A stretch of DNA of 64,000 nt from Pseudoduganella aquatica (GTDB lineage Bacteria > Pseudomonadota > Gammaproteobacteria > Burkholderiales > Burkholderiaceae_D), in contig NZ_WWCU01000004.1 of the NCBI RefSeq assembly GCF_009857595.1, positions 218,559 to 282,558 of the forward strand. Reading direction: 5' to 3'. Under the pieces are notes generated by a model. That model had not been told where the DNA came from. It searched no databases and was given only the letters and a program-made list of their open reading frames with translations. A program made the translations under genes and the position numbers. Below, one piece after another: positions 44,942 through 54,201 of the stretch; the stretch's first letter is position 1, and each line of letters opens with the position of its first letter.

Positions 44942-45889
44942 ATGTCTACTCCGGATCTCAACCTGCTCATTACGCTGGACGTGCTGCTCGCCGAGGGCAG
45001 CGTAGCGCGCGCCGCCAGGCGTTTGCGGCTCAGTCCGTCGGCCATGAGCCGGGCGCTGGCGCGGCTGCGGGAGACTACCGGAGACCCGCTGCTGGTCCGC
45101 GCCGGACGCGGCCTCGTGCCCACGCCGCGCGCGCTGGAGCTGCGCGAGCGCGTCAGCCAGCTGGTTCAGGACGCTGAATCCGTCCTCCGGCCAGCGGAGC
45201 GGCTGGACCTTGCCGCGCTGGTGCGCACATTCACGATACGGGCGAGGGAAGGCTTCATCGACAATTTCGGCGCCGAGCTGATCTGCCGCGCCGCCGCCGA
45301 AGCGCCCGGCGTGCGCTTGTGTTTCGTGGACAAGCTGGACAAGGAAAGCACGGCCTTGCGCGACGGTACGGTGGATCTGGAAACCGGCGTGGTGGGCAAG
45401 GCGACCGGCCCCGAAGTGCGCACCCGCGCGCTGTTCCGGGACCGTTTCGTGGGCGTCGTGCGCGCCGGGCACCCGCTCAGTACAGGCACGGTAACGGCGG
45501 CACGCTACGCCGAAGGACGGCACGTTGCCGTGTCGCGGCAGGGACAGGAAAGAGGGCAGATAGACGAGGCGCTGAGCCGGGCCGGGCTGGAGCGGAAGGT
45601 GGCCACCATCGTCGGCAGTTTCTCGGCGGCGCTGGCGCTGGTGCGCGGCTCGGACCTGGTCGCCAGCGTCCCTGAGCGCCAGACCGGGAAGCTGCGCGAC
45701 GGCCTGCACAGCTTCCCGCTGCCGCTGGAGGCGCCGCAAATCACGGTCTCCATGCTCTGGCATCCCCGCATGGATGCCGACCCGGCACACCGCTGGCTGC
45801 GCAGTCTAGTCCATGCGGTCGTTACAGCAGGGGGGAATCGATTACAGTTGCTCGCGGGTATGGCGAACGCGGATGATGGCAATAGCTGA
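44942..45889 (+). CDS. LysR-family transcriptional regulator
   Basis: 315 residues from the ATG at 44942 (MSTPDLNLL); the open frame begins 34 codons earlier. Winged helix-turn-helix at about 4-62 (LAEGSVARAARRLRLSPSAM, then SRALARLRETTGDPLLVRAG) and a LysR substrate-binding domain after about 90. It probably controls the divergent MFS pump through the 129-base intergenic region. The last 48 bases overlap the converging toxin gene. Confidence 0.93.
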   Translation: MSTPDLNLLITLDVLLAEGSVARAARRLRLSPSAMSRALARLRETTGDPLLVRAGRGLVPTPRALELRERVSQLVQDAESVLRPAERLDLAALVRTFTIRAREGFIDNFGAELICRAAAEAPGVRLCFVDKLDKESTALRDGTVDLETGVVGKATGPEVRTRALFRDRFVGVVRAGHPLSTGTVTAARYAEGRHVAVSRQGQERGQIDEALSRAGLERKVATIVGSFSAALALVRGSDLVASVPERQTGKLRDGLHSFPLPLEAPQITVSMLWHPRMDADPAHRWLRSLVHAVVTAGGNRLQLLAGMANADDGNS

Positions 45890-46117
45890 ATCCCGGATCT
45901 CGTAACGCAGTTCGTATTTGCCAACCAGAATGCGCCGCACTTCTCGATTCCCGAATCCAGTAAGCTGTTCGCCTATGCGTGGATTCGCGAATAGTTTTTC
46001 TGGCGCGGCGTAGAGTTGCGCCATCGCGCGAGCCGCCGCCGAGGGGTTGAGAGGGGCCAGAAACGCATACAGCCTGCCCAGGTCAGACTGCGCCTTGCTG
46101 GTCCATAGGATTTTCAT
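45842..46117 (-). CDS. ParE/RelE-superfamily toxin
   Basis: 91 residues. The ParE-type core is visible: an N-terminal KILWTSKAQSDLGRLYAFLA, then NPRIGEQL, VRRILVGKYELRYEIRD and a final IAIIRVRHTREQL. ParE toxins poison DNA gyrase; RelE relatives cut mRNA, and sequence alone does not fully separate them. It follows the antitoxin gene with a two-base gap and overlaps the LysR gene by 48 bases on the other strand. Confidence 0.88.
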   Translation of the reverse strand: MKILWTSKAQSDLGRLYAFLAPLNPSAAARAMAQLYAAPEKLFANPRIGEQLTGFGNREVRRILVGKYELRYEIRDSAIAIIRVRHTREQL

Positions 46118-46119
46118 GC

Positions 46120-46386
46120 TTAAGGCAAAGGTAGGGGATTTTCCGTATTCAGGCCCTCAACCCATGCTTTTATCACTGAATGGTCCACGACCCTGCCTGC
46201 ATCAACATCCGCAAGACCTTCCAGGGTCATTTGATAAATCCGGTCCTCGCGTTCCGCCCACAGCACCAGGGCTTGCTCCACGATAGAGTCCACCGGTATT
46301 TGGGAACTGCTTGCCAAAGCAGAAATCCGCTCGGCGAGCGGCTGTGGGATGCGTACCGTCCAGCTCGTTGTGTCTCTCGTGTTCAT
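46120..46386 (-). CDS. CopG/ParD-type ribbon-helix-helix antitoxin
   Basis: 88 residues from the ATG at 46386 with GGAGG five bases upstream; the GTG just before is too close to that site. The N-terminus TTSWTVRIPQPLAERISALA is a ribbon-helix-helix DNA-binding start, and the C-terminal part (about 50-88, with GLADVDAGRVVDHSVIKAWV) would wrap the toxin. Antitoxin-first order and the two-base gap to the toxin are typical. The pair should be autoregulated. Confidence 0.87.
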   Translation of the reverse strand: MNTRDTTSWTVRIPQPLAERISALASSSQIPVDSIVEQALVLWAEREDRIYQMTLEGLADVDAGRVVDHSVIKAWVEGLNTENPLPLP

Positions 46387-46414
46387 CACTGCCTCCGTGC
46401 TGAATGCCGTCGCT

Positions 46415-47164
46415 TTACTGTATCAGCATTTCGTGCAGCACTGCGGGGCCATCGGCATAAAGCTTGACCACGGTCGAGGTGCGGGTGCCGTAGCCGGGGG
46501 ACTCGATGCGGACGGCCGACAGCAGGCGCTCGACTTCCAGCGGCACGCCGGTTTCGGGCAGGCGCAGGTCGGGCGCGCGGGTGGTGTCGGCCAGCATTTC
46601 GAAGTAGGCGTCGTCCGGCGCGCCCAGGCACAGCAGGCTTGCGAACTGGGCTTTGGTCTTCAGCACCTTGGGCCAGGGCGAATCCAGCGTGGCGTTGGAC
46701 AGGCCGTAGATGCCCGGCGCGAGCGGCTGGCCGTTGCGCGGGTCGTCGCCGCCCTTGTTGGAGTACCAGATCAGGGTGTCGCGGTCGCCGATGACGAGGT
46801 TGAAGCCGTTGTAGGCATCCGCGCCGGCGCGGATATGCTCCACGTACTCGGCCGGCGACATGCTGCCGGCCAGGAAGCCGGACACCAGCTGGCCGCGCGA
46901 GGGCGCGTCGGCCTTGTGCTCCAGCGGCGCGCGGATATTGGTGATGGCGGCGAAGCGCGGCGATGCGCCGGCGGCTTCGGCATCGGTTTGAGCGACGCCC
47001 ATCCAGCTGCCGCCCGCCTTCAGGTCGCGGCCCGCGTAGATGCGCGGCTGGTCCGGCCACGGCCCGGCCGGGGCCGCTTCGCGGGCGTAATATTCATCGC
47101 GGTTGGCAGCAGCGATCAGCGGCACGGCCGGCACCACTTGCCAAGCGAAAACGATCAAACACAT
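46415..47164 (-). CDS. NRDE/TANGO2-family protein
   Basis: 249 residues. Starts MCLIVFAW with Cys2 and has the family hallmark AANRDEYYAREAAPAG and later NGFNLVIGD and YGLSNA. The fold resembles N-terminal nucleophile hydrolases with Cys2 as candidate nucleophile. Eukaryotic TANGO2 has been linked to haem or acyl-CoA metabolism; the bacterial role is unsettled. Its first ten bases overlap the end of the DUF4936 gene. Confidence 0.88.
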   Translation of the reverse strand: MCLIVFAWQVVPAVPLIAAANRDEYYAREAAPAGPWPDQPRIYAGRDLKAGGSWMGVAQTDAEAAGASPRFAAITNIRAPLEHKADAPSRGQLVSGFLAGSMSPAEYVEHIRAGADAYNGFNLVIGDRDTLIWYSNKGGDDPRNGQPLAPGIYGLSNATLDSPWPKVLKTKAQFASLLCLGAPDDAYFEMLADTTRAPDLRLPETGVPLEVERLLSAVRIESPGYGTRTSTVVKLYADGPAVLHEMLIQ

Positions 47165-47445
47165 GAGTTGAAATCCGTAAAAACTTCGGTGTGGCGGGGG
47201 CCGGCCGTGAGCGGCAGCAGCCCGGATTGCTGGACGGCGGCCGCCAGCGCGGCCTCGAACCCGTCCGGCACCGCCGGATAAACTTCCATCCAGGTCTGCA
47301 AGCCGTCTTTGGCCTGCGGACGGCGCTTCAGCTGCGGCGGCGTGCCGCAGGCGCTGGCCAGTCCGGCCTGCATGGCCGTGACCGCGCCGTGCAGGCTGGC
47401 CGTGTCGGCCTCCCGCACCTGGTAGTAGATGTACAAATCGGCCAT
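47155..47445 (-). CDS. DUF4936-family protein
   Basis: 96 residues, starting one base after the ygfZ stop. Sequence MADLYIYYQVREADTASL followed by a helix and an RPQAKDGLQTWMEVYPAV strand suggests a small ferredoxin-like alpha/beta dimer. I associate this family with Burkholderiales, next to ygfZ. Function unknown; its position between ygfZ and the NRDE gene suggests a shared role, possibly in iron-sulfur or redox maintenance. Confidence 0.8.
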   Translation of the reverse strand: MADLYIYYQVREADTASLHGAVTAMQAGLASACGTPPQLKRRPQAKDGLQTWMEVYPAVPDGFEAALAAAVQQSGLLPLTAGPRHTEVFTDFNSCV

Positions 47446-47446
47446 G

Positions 47447-48463
47447 CTAGACGTCGAGCTTGTCCAGCACGTAGGGCATGGGCAGGAACTCCAGCTGCAC
47501 GCCGTCCGCAGAACCCAGGCGCACCGCGCCCTGTTCCAGCGCTTCCAGTTTCATTTCCACCAGCGCGTCCACGCCGCCCAGGCCGTTCGGCGCGGCGTTC
47601 ACCACCATGCCGCAAGGCTGGGACGGATCGGACTCGGCAAAGACTTCCGTGCCGGCCTTGGCATCGCCATCGGCCACGCGCACCAGCGCCGTGCGGCGCT
47701 TGAGCTTGCCCAGATACTGGCTGCGCGCGACGATTTCCTGGCCCGGATAGCAGCCTTTCTTGAAATTGACGCCGCCCAGCAGCTCGAAATTGATCATCTG
47801 CGGCACAAACTGCTCCTGCGTGGCGGCGCCGATTTGCGGCACGGCGGCATGGATTTCGGCCAGGCGCCAGGCCTCGTTGCCGCCCACGTTCAGCTTGTCC
47901 GCCAGCACGGGCGCGGCGGTTTCCGCGATCTCGGCCGACGTGATCCACAGGTAGCGCGGCGCGCCGAAGGCGTCCGCCAGGCGCAGCAGCGTGCCCAGCG
48001 GGTGCTCGATCTTGCTGTAAGGCTGCTCCGGCAGCGGCTCGAACCAGGTCTGCAGCACGGCCTCGGCCATGCCGCCGCCCAGGGCCAGCACCACCTGCGT
48101 GGCGGGCGCCTCGGTGGCGTCGGCCAGCTTGGTCTTGGCGCGCATCACGAACATGGACAGGCGTTTCTGCAGAGCGGGCTGGATTTCGCGCGGCAATTGC
48201 AGGAAGATGGATTCCTCATTGCGCCAGAGCAGGAAGGTGGCTTGCAGGCGGCCTTTCGGGCTGCAATAGCCGGCCAGGCGCACGTCGTCCAGGCCCAGGT
48301 GCTCGACGTCGTTGGTCAACTGGCTGTGCAGGAAACTGGCCGAATCCGGGCCGGTCAATGCGATCAGGCCCTGGTCGGTGACGGCGGCAACAAAGCCCAC
48401 GGCCAGTTCGGTCGGGGTCAGCGGCTTGCCCTGCGGCGTTAAAAGTTGATTCCAGTTACTCAT
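47447..48463 (-). CDS. ygfZ: Folate-binding iron-sulfur assembly factor
   Basis: 338 residues from the ATG at 48463 (MSNWNQ). YgfZ binds tetrahydrofolate and supports assembly or repair of certain iron-sulfur proteins such as MiaB. The hallmark KGCYPGQEIVAR with its Cys is intact, and the N-terminal GcvT-like domain shows TGPDSASFLHSQLTNDV. Head of the ygfZ-DUF4936-NRDE operon and divergent from mltG. Confidence 0.93.
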   Translation of the reverse strand: MSNWNQLLTPQGKPLTPTELAVGFVAAVTDQGLIALTGPDSASFLHSQLTNDVEHLGLDDVRLAGYCSPKGRLQATFLLWRNEESIFLQLPREIQPALQKRLSMFVMRAKTKLADATEAPATQVVLALGGGMAEAVLQTWFEPLPEQPYSKIEHPLGTLLRLADAFGAPRYLWITSAEIAETAAPVLADKLNVGGNEAWRLAEIHAAVPQIGAATQEQFVPQMINFELLGGVNFKKGCYPGQEIVARSQYLGKLKRRTALVRVADGDAKAGTEVFAESDPSQPCGMVVNAAPNGLGGVDALVEMKLEALEQGAVRLGSADGVQLEFLPMPYVLDKLDV

Positions 48464-48580
48464 AAATTCCAATAATTTGACGATTAAAGCATTATCATTA
48501 CGGCCTAATTATAGTGATGTAGAAGAATTCGCGCCGGACGCCGCAAAAAAGCGGTTTCCCCGCCTTAAAGTGGCTTGCAA

Positions 48581-49567
48581 ATGGCATTCATAAAAAAGAC
48601 GATTATGTTGGGCATCCTGGCCGCGGCGGCGGCAGGGGGCGGCTTTGCCTGGTGGGCAGGGCAGCCGATTATCACCGAAGAACCCGCCATCGAATTCACC
48701 ATCGTGCCGGGCAGCGGCGCGCACGCGGCCGGCCAGCAGATCGCCGAGGCCGGCATTCCCATCCAGCCGCTGCTGTTCAACCTGCTGGCGCGCTTTACGC
48801 AAAAGTCGTCCAAGCTCAAGGCCGGCGCCTACGAGCTCAAGCCCGGCACCACGCCGCTGCGCCTGATCGACCAGCTGGTGCGCGGCGAGTTCGCGCAGGA
48901 GCAGCTGACCATCATCGAAGGCTGGACCTTCCGCCAGATGCGCCAGGCCGTGGCCGCCCACAAGGGCTTGAAGCACGACACCATCGCCCTGTCCGACACC
49001 GAGCTGATGGCGCTGGTGTCCCCCGAGTTCAAGGCACCCGAGGGTCTGTTCTTCCCGGACACCTATCTGTTCGCCAAGGGTTCCAGCGAGCTGGCCATTT
49101 TCCGCCAGGCGCACGCCATGCTGATCGCCAAGCTGAGCGACGCCTGGGAAAAGCGCGATCCGAATCTGCCCTACAAGAACCCGTATGAAGCGCTGACCAT
49201 GGCCTCCATCGTGGAAAAGGAAACCGGCCAGAAGTCCGAGCGCAACATGATCGCAGGGGTGTTCGTCAACCGCCTGCGCCTGGGCATGCTGCTGCAAACC
49301 GACCCCACCGTGATCTACGGCATGGGCGCCCGCTACGACGGCAAGATCCGCAAAAAGGATCTGGAGACCGACACCCCGTACAATACCTACACCCGTGCCG
49401 GCCTGCCGCCCACGCCGATCGCCTTGCCGGGCGTGCAGTCGCTGACGGCGGCGCTGGCCCCGGCCAAGACGGCGGCGCTGTATTTCGTCTCGCGCGGCAA
49501 CGGCACCAGCAAGTTTTCCGACAATCTGACCGACCACAACCGGGCAGTGAACCAGTATCAACGTTAA
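48581..49567 (+). CDS. mltG: Endolytic murein transglycosylase
   Basis: 328 residues from the ATG at 48581; a TTG six bases earlier is less likely. MltG cuts nascent glycan strands at the inner membrane and helps set their length. An N-terminal membrane helix (about 5-22) precedes a LysM-like region. The catalytic YceG domain has EALTMASIVEKETG with the catalytic Glu, VFVNRLRLGMLLQTDPTVIY and TYTRAGLPPTPIALPG. First gene of the mltG-tmk-holB-pilZ run. Confidence 0.94.
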   Translation: MAFIKKTIMLGILAAAAAGGGFAWWAGQPIITEEPAIEFTIVPGSGAHAAGQQIAEAGIPIQPLLFNLLARFTQKSSKLKAGAYELKPGTTPLRLIDQLVRGEFAQEQLTIIEGWTFRQMRQAVAAHKGLKHDTIALSDTELMALVSPEFKAPEGLFFPDTYLFAKGSSELAIFRQAHAMLIAKLSDAWEKRDPNLPYKNPYEALTMASIVEKETGQKSERNMIAGVFVNRLRLGMLLQTDPTVIYGMGARYDGKIRKKDLETDTPYNTYTRAGLPPTPIALPGVQSLTAALAPAKTAALYFVSRGNGTSKFSDNLTDHNRAVNQYQR

Positions 49568-49582
49568 AGAATCAACAGTTAC

Positions 49583-50200
49583 ATGAAACACTACAGCGGC
49601 AAGTTCATCAGTTTCGAAGGCATAGACGGCGCCGGCAAATCCACCCATATCGGCTTTGTGACCGACTTTATCCGCGCGCGCGGCGTGCAGCTGGTCAGCA
49701 CGCGCGAGCCGGGCGGCACGCCGCTGGGCGAGAAAATCCGCGAGCTGTTCCTGCATGAGAAGATGCACCTGGAAACCGAAACCCTGCTGGTGTTCGCCAG
49801 CCGCCGCGAGCACCTGGCGCAAGTGATCGAACCGGCGCTGGCCCGTGGCGACTGGGTGCTGACGGACCGCTTCACCGACGCCAGCTTCGCCTACCAGGGC
49901 GCCGGACGCGGCCTGGACCGCGCCAAGCTGGAAACACTGGCGCACTGGGTGCATGCGGACCTGGAGCCGGACCTGACCTTTTTGTTCGACGTGCCGCTGG
50001 AAGTGGCGCGCGCCCGCCTGGACGCTACCCGCGAGCTGGATAAGTTCGAGCGCGAGCAGGAGGACTTCTTCCATGCCACCCGCAACGAATACCTGCGCCG
50101 CGCGGCCGAAGCGCCGCATCGCTTCCGCGTGATCGACTCCACCCGCAGCATCGCCGAGATCCAGCAGGAACTGGCAGGCATACTGGACGGGCTGGTATGA
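49583..50200 (+). CDS. tmk: Thymidylate kinase
   Basis: 205 residues. Phosphorylates dTMP to dTDP. P-loop [12 protein letters not shown], the DRY-like [36 protein letters not shown] and a lid region (about 140-165) that lacks Arg in the P-loop but carries it later, as in the E. coli-type enzyme. The ATG follows mltG by 15 bases; the stop overlaps holB by four bases. Confidence 0.95.
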   Translation: MKHYSGKFISFEGIDGAGKSTHIGFVTDFIRARGVQLVSTREPGGTPLGEKIRELFLHEKMHLETETLLVFASRREHLAQVIEPALARGDWVLTDRFTDASFAYQGAGRGLDRAKLETLAHWVHADLEPDLTFLFDVPLEVARARLDATRELDKFEREQEDFFHATRNEYLRRAAEAPHRFRVIDSTRSIAEIQQELAGILDGLV

Positions 50201-51222
50201 CCACGGCCATCTACCCCTGGCAGGAAACGGCCTGGCAGCAGCTGCAGGGGCTGCGCGCCCGGATGCCGCACGCCATCCTGTTCCACGGCGCGGCGGGCAC
50301 CGGCAAGGCGGACTTTATCGAGCATTTCGCCCAGTCGCTGCTGTGCGAAAACGCCGGGCCGGGCGGCCATGCCTGCGGCGCCTGCGTCTCCTGCGGCTGG
50401 TTTGCCCAGCACAACCATCCCGACTACCGCCGCGTGCGTCCAGAGTCCTTCGAGGACGAAGTGAGCGGCGAGGGCGAGGAGGGCGAGGAAAAGAAGGCCG
50501 CCAAGTCCAAGACCCCGTCCAAAGAGATCAAGATCGAGCAGATCCGTTCGCTGGCTGATTTCATGAACATCTCCACCCACCGCCAGGGCTTGCGCGTGGT
50601 GGTGCTGTATCCGGCCGAGGCGCTGAATATGCCGGCCTCGAACGCGCTGCTGAAAACGCTGGAGGAGCCACCGCCGGGCACGGTGTTCCTGCTCTCGTCA
50701 AACAGCCTGGACCGCTTGCTGCCCACTATTTTGTCGCGCTGCCGCAAGTTCGCGCTGCCCATGCCGGGCCACGAGGAGGCGCTGGCCTGGCTGAAGGCGC
50801 AAGGCGTGGCCGACGCCGACAGCTGGCTGCGCGAGCAGGGCGGTGCGCCGCTCGCCGCGCTGGCCCAGTCCGAGTCCGGCAGCCGCGAGGAAATGGACAT
50901 GCTGCTGCAGATGCTGGCCCACCCCAGCGTGGAGGCGGCGCTGCGGGCGGCCGACAAAATGCAGAAAGTGCCGCTCGCTTCCCTGGTTTCCTGGTTGCAG
51001 CGCTGGCTTTACGATATGTTTTCCTACAAACTATCAGGCAACATCCGGTATTATCCCCGTTACCGCAAGGAGCTGGCCGGACTGGCGGACAAGGTGCACA
51101 CCGCCAGGCTGATGGCGGCGATCAAGGGCGTCAACGAGCGCCGCGCGATTGCCGACCATCCTTTGTCGCCCAAGCTGTTCATTGAGGATATGCTGCTGGA
51201 CTACACAGCCAGCTGCGCTTGA
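50197..51222 (+). CDS. holB: DNA polymerase III delta' subunit
   Basis: 341 residues, start within the tmk stop (ATGA). Delta' is the clamp-loader stator. It has a P-loop-like [20 protein letters not shown], a zinc module (CGACVSC with an upstream Cys), the SRC motif ([14 protein letters not shown]) that completes a neighbour's ATP site, and [14 protein letters not shown] charged low-complexity insert (about 88-108, runs of E then K) separates the zinc module from the rest. Confidence 0.94.
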   Translation: MTTAIYPWQETAWQQLQGLRARMPHAILFHGAAGTGKADFIEHFAQSLLCENAGPGGHACGACVSCGWFAQHNHPDYRRVRPESFEDEVSGEGEEGEEKKAAKSKTPSKEIKIEQIRSLADFMNISTHRQGLRVVVLYPAEALNMPASNALLKTLEEPPPGTVFLLSSNSLDRLLPTILSRCRKFALPMPGHEEALAWLKAQGVADADSWLREQGGAPLAALAQSESGSREEMDMLLQMLAHPSVEAALRAADKMQKVPLASLVSWLQRWLYDMFSYKLSGNIRYYPRYRKELAGLADKVHTARLMAAIKGVNERRAIADHPLSPKLFIEDMLLDYTASCA

Positions 51223-51233
51223 AAGGAAACGAA

Positions 51234-51611
51234 TTGACCGGCAGCACCATCGATCCCAATGCCGTACCGATAGCGCGGCCCACCGTGCTGTCGCTGGCGA
51301 TTAAGGAAAAGGCCGCGCTCTACGCGGCCTACATGCCGTTCCTCAAACACGGCGGCATCTTCGTGCCGACCCAGAAGCCCCACAAAATCGGCGACGAGAT
51401 CTACCTGATCCTGGCGCTGATGGACGACACCGCCAAATATCCGATCGCAGGCAAGGTCGCCTGGATCACGCCGCCCAGCGCCGCGCACAACAAGGCGCAA
51501 GGCATAGGCCTGCATTTCCCCGACGACGAATCCGGCCACCGCGTCCGCGCCCGCATCGAGGAAATCCTCGGCGCCGCGCTGCGTTCGTCGCGCGCCACGC
51601 ACACCCTTTAA
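51234..51611 (+). CDS. pilZ: PilZ-domain protein
   Basis: 125 residues from a TTG at 51234 with AAGGA about seven bases upstream; another TTG at 51219 is possible. It matches the type IV pilus PilZ of the mltG-tmk-holB-pilZ cluster: VLSLAIKEKAALYAAYMPFL, GGIFVPTQKPHKIGDEIYL, GKVAWITP and GIGLHF. This subgroup lacks the N-terminal RxxxR c-di-GMP motif and in other bacteria acts in pilus assembly with PilB/FimX. Confidence 0.9.
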   Translation: MTGSTIDPNAVPIARPTVLSLAIKEKAALYAAYMPFLKHGGIFVPTQKPHKIGDEIYLILALMDDTAKYPIAGKVAWITPPSAAHNKAQGIGLHFPDDESGHRVRARIEEILGAALRSSRATHTL

Positions 51612-51631
51612 CCATCTCCGCGTTTTTATAC

Positions 51632-52147
51632 ATGTCCTACCGCCACCGCATCGCCACGCTCAACGACTTGCCCACCATCGTCGCAATCTACAACAGCACC
51701 ATCGCCTCGCGCGAAGTGACCGCCGACACCGAGCCGGTATCGGTCGAGTCCCGCCTGGCCTGGTTCCATGAGCACACGCCGGAGCGCCGCCCGCTGTGGG
51801 TCATTGAAGGGGCGGACGACAATTCCGCTGCGCCCGCCATCCTGGGCTGGATTTCCTATTCCAACTTCTACGGCCGCCCCGCGTATTCGGGCACGGCGGA
51901 AGTGTCGATTTATATCGCCGAAGAGGCGCGCGGCAAGGGCATAGGCCGCTACGCGCTGCAGGAAGCCATCGATTTCGCGCCCAGCATCAATGTGCACACG
52001 CTGCTTGGCTTCATCTTCGGCCACAACCAGCCCAGCCTGGGCCTGTTCTCCCGCTTCGGCTTTGAAACCTGGGCCAATCTGCCCAAGGTTGCCAACCTGG
52101 ACGGCATAGAGCGCGACCTTATCATCCTGGGCAAGCGCGTGGCCTAA
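51632..52147 (+). CDS. GNAT acetyltransferase (PAT/MnaT-like)
   Basis: 171 residues. Typical of phosphinothricin/L-amino-acid N-acetyltransferases: IATLNDLPTIVAIYNSTIAS, TAEVSIYIAEEARGKGIGRY with the acetyl-CoA loop, and the late FGHNQPSLGLFSRFGFE. Members often acetylate methionine sulfone or sulfoximine-like compounds. It starts 20 bases after pilZ, inside a usually conserved gene order. Ribosome site weak. Confidence 0.9.
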   Translation: MSYRHRIATLNDLPTIVAIYNSTIASREVTADTEPVSVESRLAWFHEHTPERRPLWVIEGADDNSAAPAILGWISYSNFYGRPAYSGTAEVSIYIAEEARGKGIGRYALQEAIDFAPSINVHTLLGFIFGHNQPSLGLFSRFGFETWANLPKVANLDGIERDLIILGKRVA

Positions 52148-52173
52148 ACCTTCAACCTCCTTCGAAAGCTGCC

Positions 52174-53367
52174 ATGCTGCGTAAAATCATCCTTGTTCTA
52201 GCCCTCGGAATTTGCGCAGCACAGCCGGCAAGGGCCGTGCTGATGGGCAGCGCCGAAAGCCAGAAGCTGGTGTCAGAAGGCCAGGCCCTGCAGGCCAACG
52301 GCCAGTTCAAGGAAGCGCTGGAAAAATACGAGGCGGCGCGCAAGCTTTCGCCGGACGCTTCCAGCCCGCTGTCCTCGGCGGCATACCTGCTGCAGGCGCT
52401 GGCGGGCGGCATGCCCGCCGAGTCCGCCGCCAAGGTGCGGCAGCAAGCCGAAGCGCTGGCGCGCGCGGCGCTGAAACTGGCCGCCAACGACCCCATGGCC
52501 GCCGAAGTGCTGCGCATGCAGTCGGACCCGACGGTGGTTCCCGCCTACAAGCCCAGCGAAGCGGCGGGCCAGGCTTATGCCGAGGGCGAAGTGCTGTTCC
52601 ATAAAGGACAGTACGAAGCGGCGCGCGTCAAATACCGCGAAGCGCAGCTGGCCGATCCCAAGTTCTCCAACGCCTGGCTGATGGAGGGCGACACCTATTT
52701 CGTCGAAAAAAACTGGCCCGCCGCCGAAATGCTGTTCCAGAAAGCGGCAGCGGTCGACCCGCAAAACGCCCAGGCCTGGCGCTTCCAGGCCGACGCGCTG
52801 ATGCGTCTGGGCAACCGCGCCGGCGCCGAGGCCGCCGCGCTGAACGCCGTGGCGGCCCAGCCCGGACAGCAGCCAAGCTGGGAGCGGTTGGCCATGATCG
52901 CCGAGCTGGACAAGCAGCCTTACGCGCGCCTGCGCCTGGAACGCAAGGCCTCGGTGTCCTTCGACGCCAAGTCCGGCAAGTCCACCGTGCAGATGGACGG
53001 CGAGTTCAAGGACGCCAAGGCCGAGGCCAACACCGACTACGCAATGTGGCTGACCTACGCCGTCGCCCAGGTGAACGCCCGCGCGGCCGCCGAAAAGGAC
53101 GGCCGCAAGCTCTCGCCGTTCGCGCAGGAGCTGGCCGGCTGGACCACCGCCCTCAAGGTGGCCGACGAGCTGGTGCAGGCCGGCGGCCCCGCGCCGGTGA
53201 CGCCCGCGCTGCAGGCGCTGCGCAAGCTGGCCGCGCCGGAACAGCTGGAGGCCGCCGTGCTGCTGCTGATGTACCGCGAAGCCTACCGCCCCGAGTTCGA
53301 GGCGTGGAAGCAAGCGCACCCCAACGGCATCAAGGCCTTCCTGGCGGCGAACCGGCTGATACCCTAG
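52174..53367 (+). CDS. Secreted TPR-repeat protein
   Basis: 397 residues. Signal peptide at about 1-21 (ending PARA). TPR-like helical repeats occupy about 28-70 and 130-245 (GQFKEALEKYEAARKLSPDA, GQYEAARVKYREAQLADPKF, NWPAAEMLFQKAAAVDPQNA). The C-terminal third is helical and unassigned (FLAANRLIP end). Probably a periplasmic or lipoprotein-independent scaffold. It sits between the GNAT gene and tatD on the same strand. Confidence 0.85.
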   Translation: MLRKIILVLALGICAAQPARAVLMGSAESQKLVSEGQALQANGQFKEALEKYEAARKLSPDASSPLSSAAYLLQALAGGMPAESAAKVRQQAEALARAALKLAANDPMAAEVLRMQSDPTVVPAYKPSEAAGQAYAEGEVLFHKGQYEAARVKYREAQLADPKFSNAWLMEGDTYFVEKNWPAAEMLFQKAAAVDPQNAQAWRFQADALMRLGNRAGAEAAALNAVAAQPGQQPSWERLAMIAELDKQPYARLRLERKASVSFDAKSGKSTVQMDGEFKDAKAEANTDYAMWLTYAVAQVNARAAAEKDGRKLSPFAQELAGWTTALKVADELVQAGGPAPVTPALQALRKLAAPEQLEAAVLLLMYREAYRPEFEAWKQAHPNGIKAFLAANRLIP

Positions 53368-53405
53368 CCGTGGCGGCCTCGCCGCCGCTCGCGTACAATC
53401 ACGGC

Positions 53406-54185
53406 ATGTTTATCGATTCCCACTGCCACATCAATTTCCCCGAGCTGGCTGCTCGCATGCCCGAGATACTCGGCAAAATGGCCGAGAACAAGGTCACCCA
53501 CGCGCTTTGCGTGTCGGTCGACCTGCCGGACTTCCCGCAAGTCCTGGCGCTGGCCGAACAATATCCGCACATCTACGCCTCGGTTGGCGTGCATCCCGAC
53601 TATGAAGACACGCCGGAACCCAGCGTCGAACAGCTGGTGCAGCTGGCCGACAACCCGCGCATCATCGCCATCGGCGAGACCGGGCTGGACTACTACCGCC
53701 TGGAAGGCGACCTGGAGTGGCAGCGCGAACGCTTCCGCACCCACATCAAAGCTTCAAGAATCACGCGCAAGCCCTTGATTATCCACACAAGAGCCGCCAG
53801 CGCCGACACCATCCGCATCATGCAGGAAGAGGGCGCGGGCACCGACCAGGGCGGCGTGGCGGGCGTGATGCACTGCTTCACCGAATCGCTGGAAGTGGCG
53901 CGCGCGGCCATGGACATGGGCTTCTACATCTCCTTCTCCGGCATCGTCACTTTCAAGAGCGCCAAGGATTTGCAGGCGGTGGCCATGGAAGTGCCGCTGA
54001 AACAGATGCTGATCGAAACCGACTCGCCCTACCTGGCCCCCATGCCGCACCGGGGCAAGATGAACGAGCCCGGCTTTGTTGCCCACGTGGCTGAATACAT
54101 CGCCAAGCTCAAGGGCGTGTCCGTGGAGCAGGTGGCGCAGCAGACCAGCGACAACTTCTTCAAATTATTCAACGTGGTACGTTAA
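53406..54185 (+). CDS. tatD: TatD-family metal-dependent hydrolase
   Basis: 259 residues from the ATG at 53406 (MFIDSHCHINF). TatD-type enzymes are divalent-metal deoxyribonucleases with a TIM barrel. Metal ligands are visible: HCH near the start, IGETGLDYY (Glu), PLIIHTR (His), MHCFTE (His) and LIETDSPYL (Asp). The closing VAQQTSDNFFKLF is characteristic. In related bacteria it directly follows pilZ. Confidence 0.94.
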   Translation: MFIDSHCHINFPELAARMPEILGKMAENKVTHALCVSVDLPDFPQVLALAEQYPHIYASVGVHPDYEDTPEPSVEQLVQLADNPRIIAIGETGLDYYRLEGDLEWQRERFRTHIKASRITRKPLIIHTRAASADTIRIMQEEGAGTDQGGVAGVMHCFTESLEVARAAMDMGFYISFSGIVTFKSAKDLQAVAMEVPLKQMLIETDSPYLAPMPHRGKMNEPGFVAHVAEYIAKLKGVSVEQVAQQTSDNFFKLFNVVR

Positions 54186-54201
54186 TCTTCTCAGGTAATA
54201 C

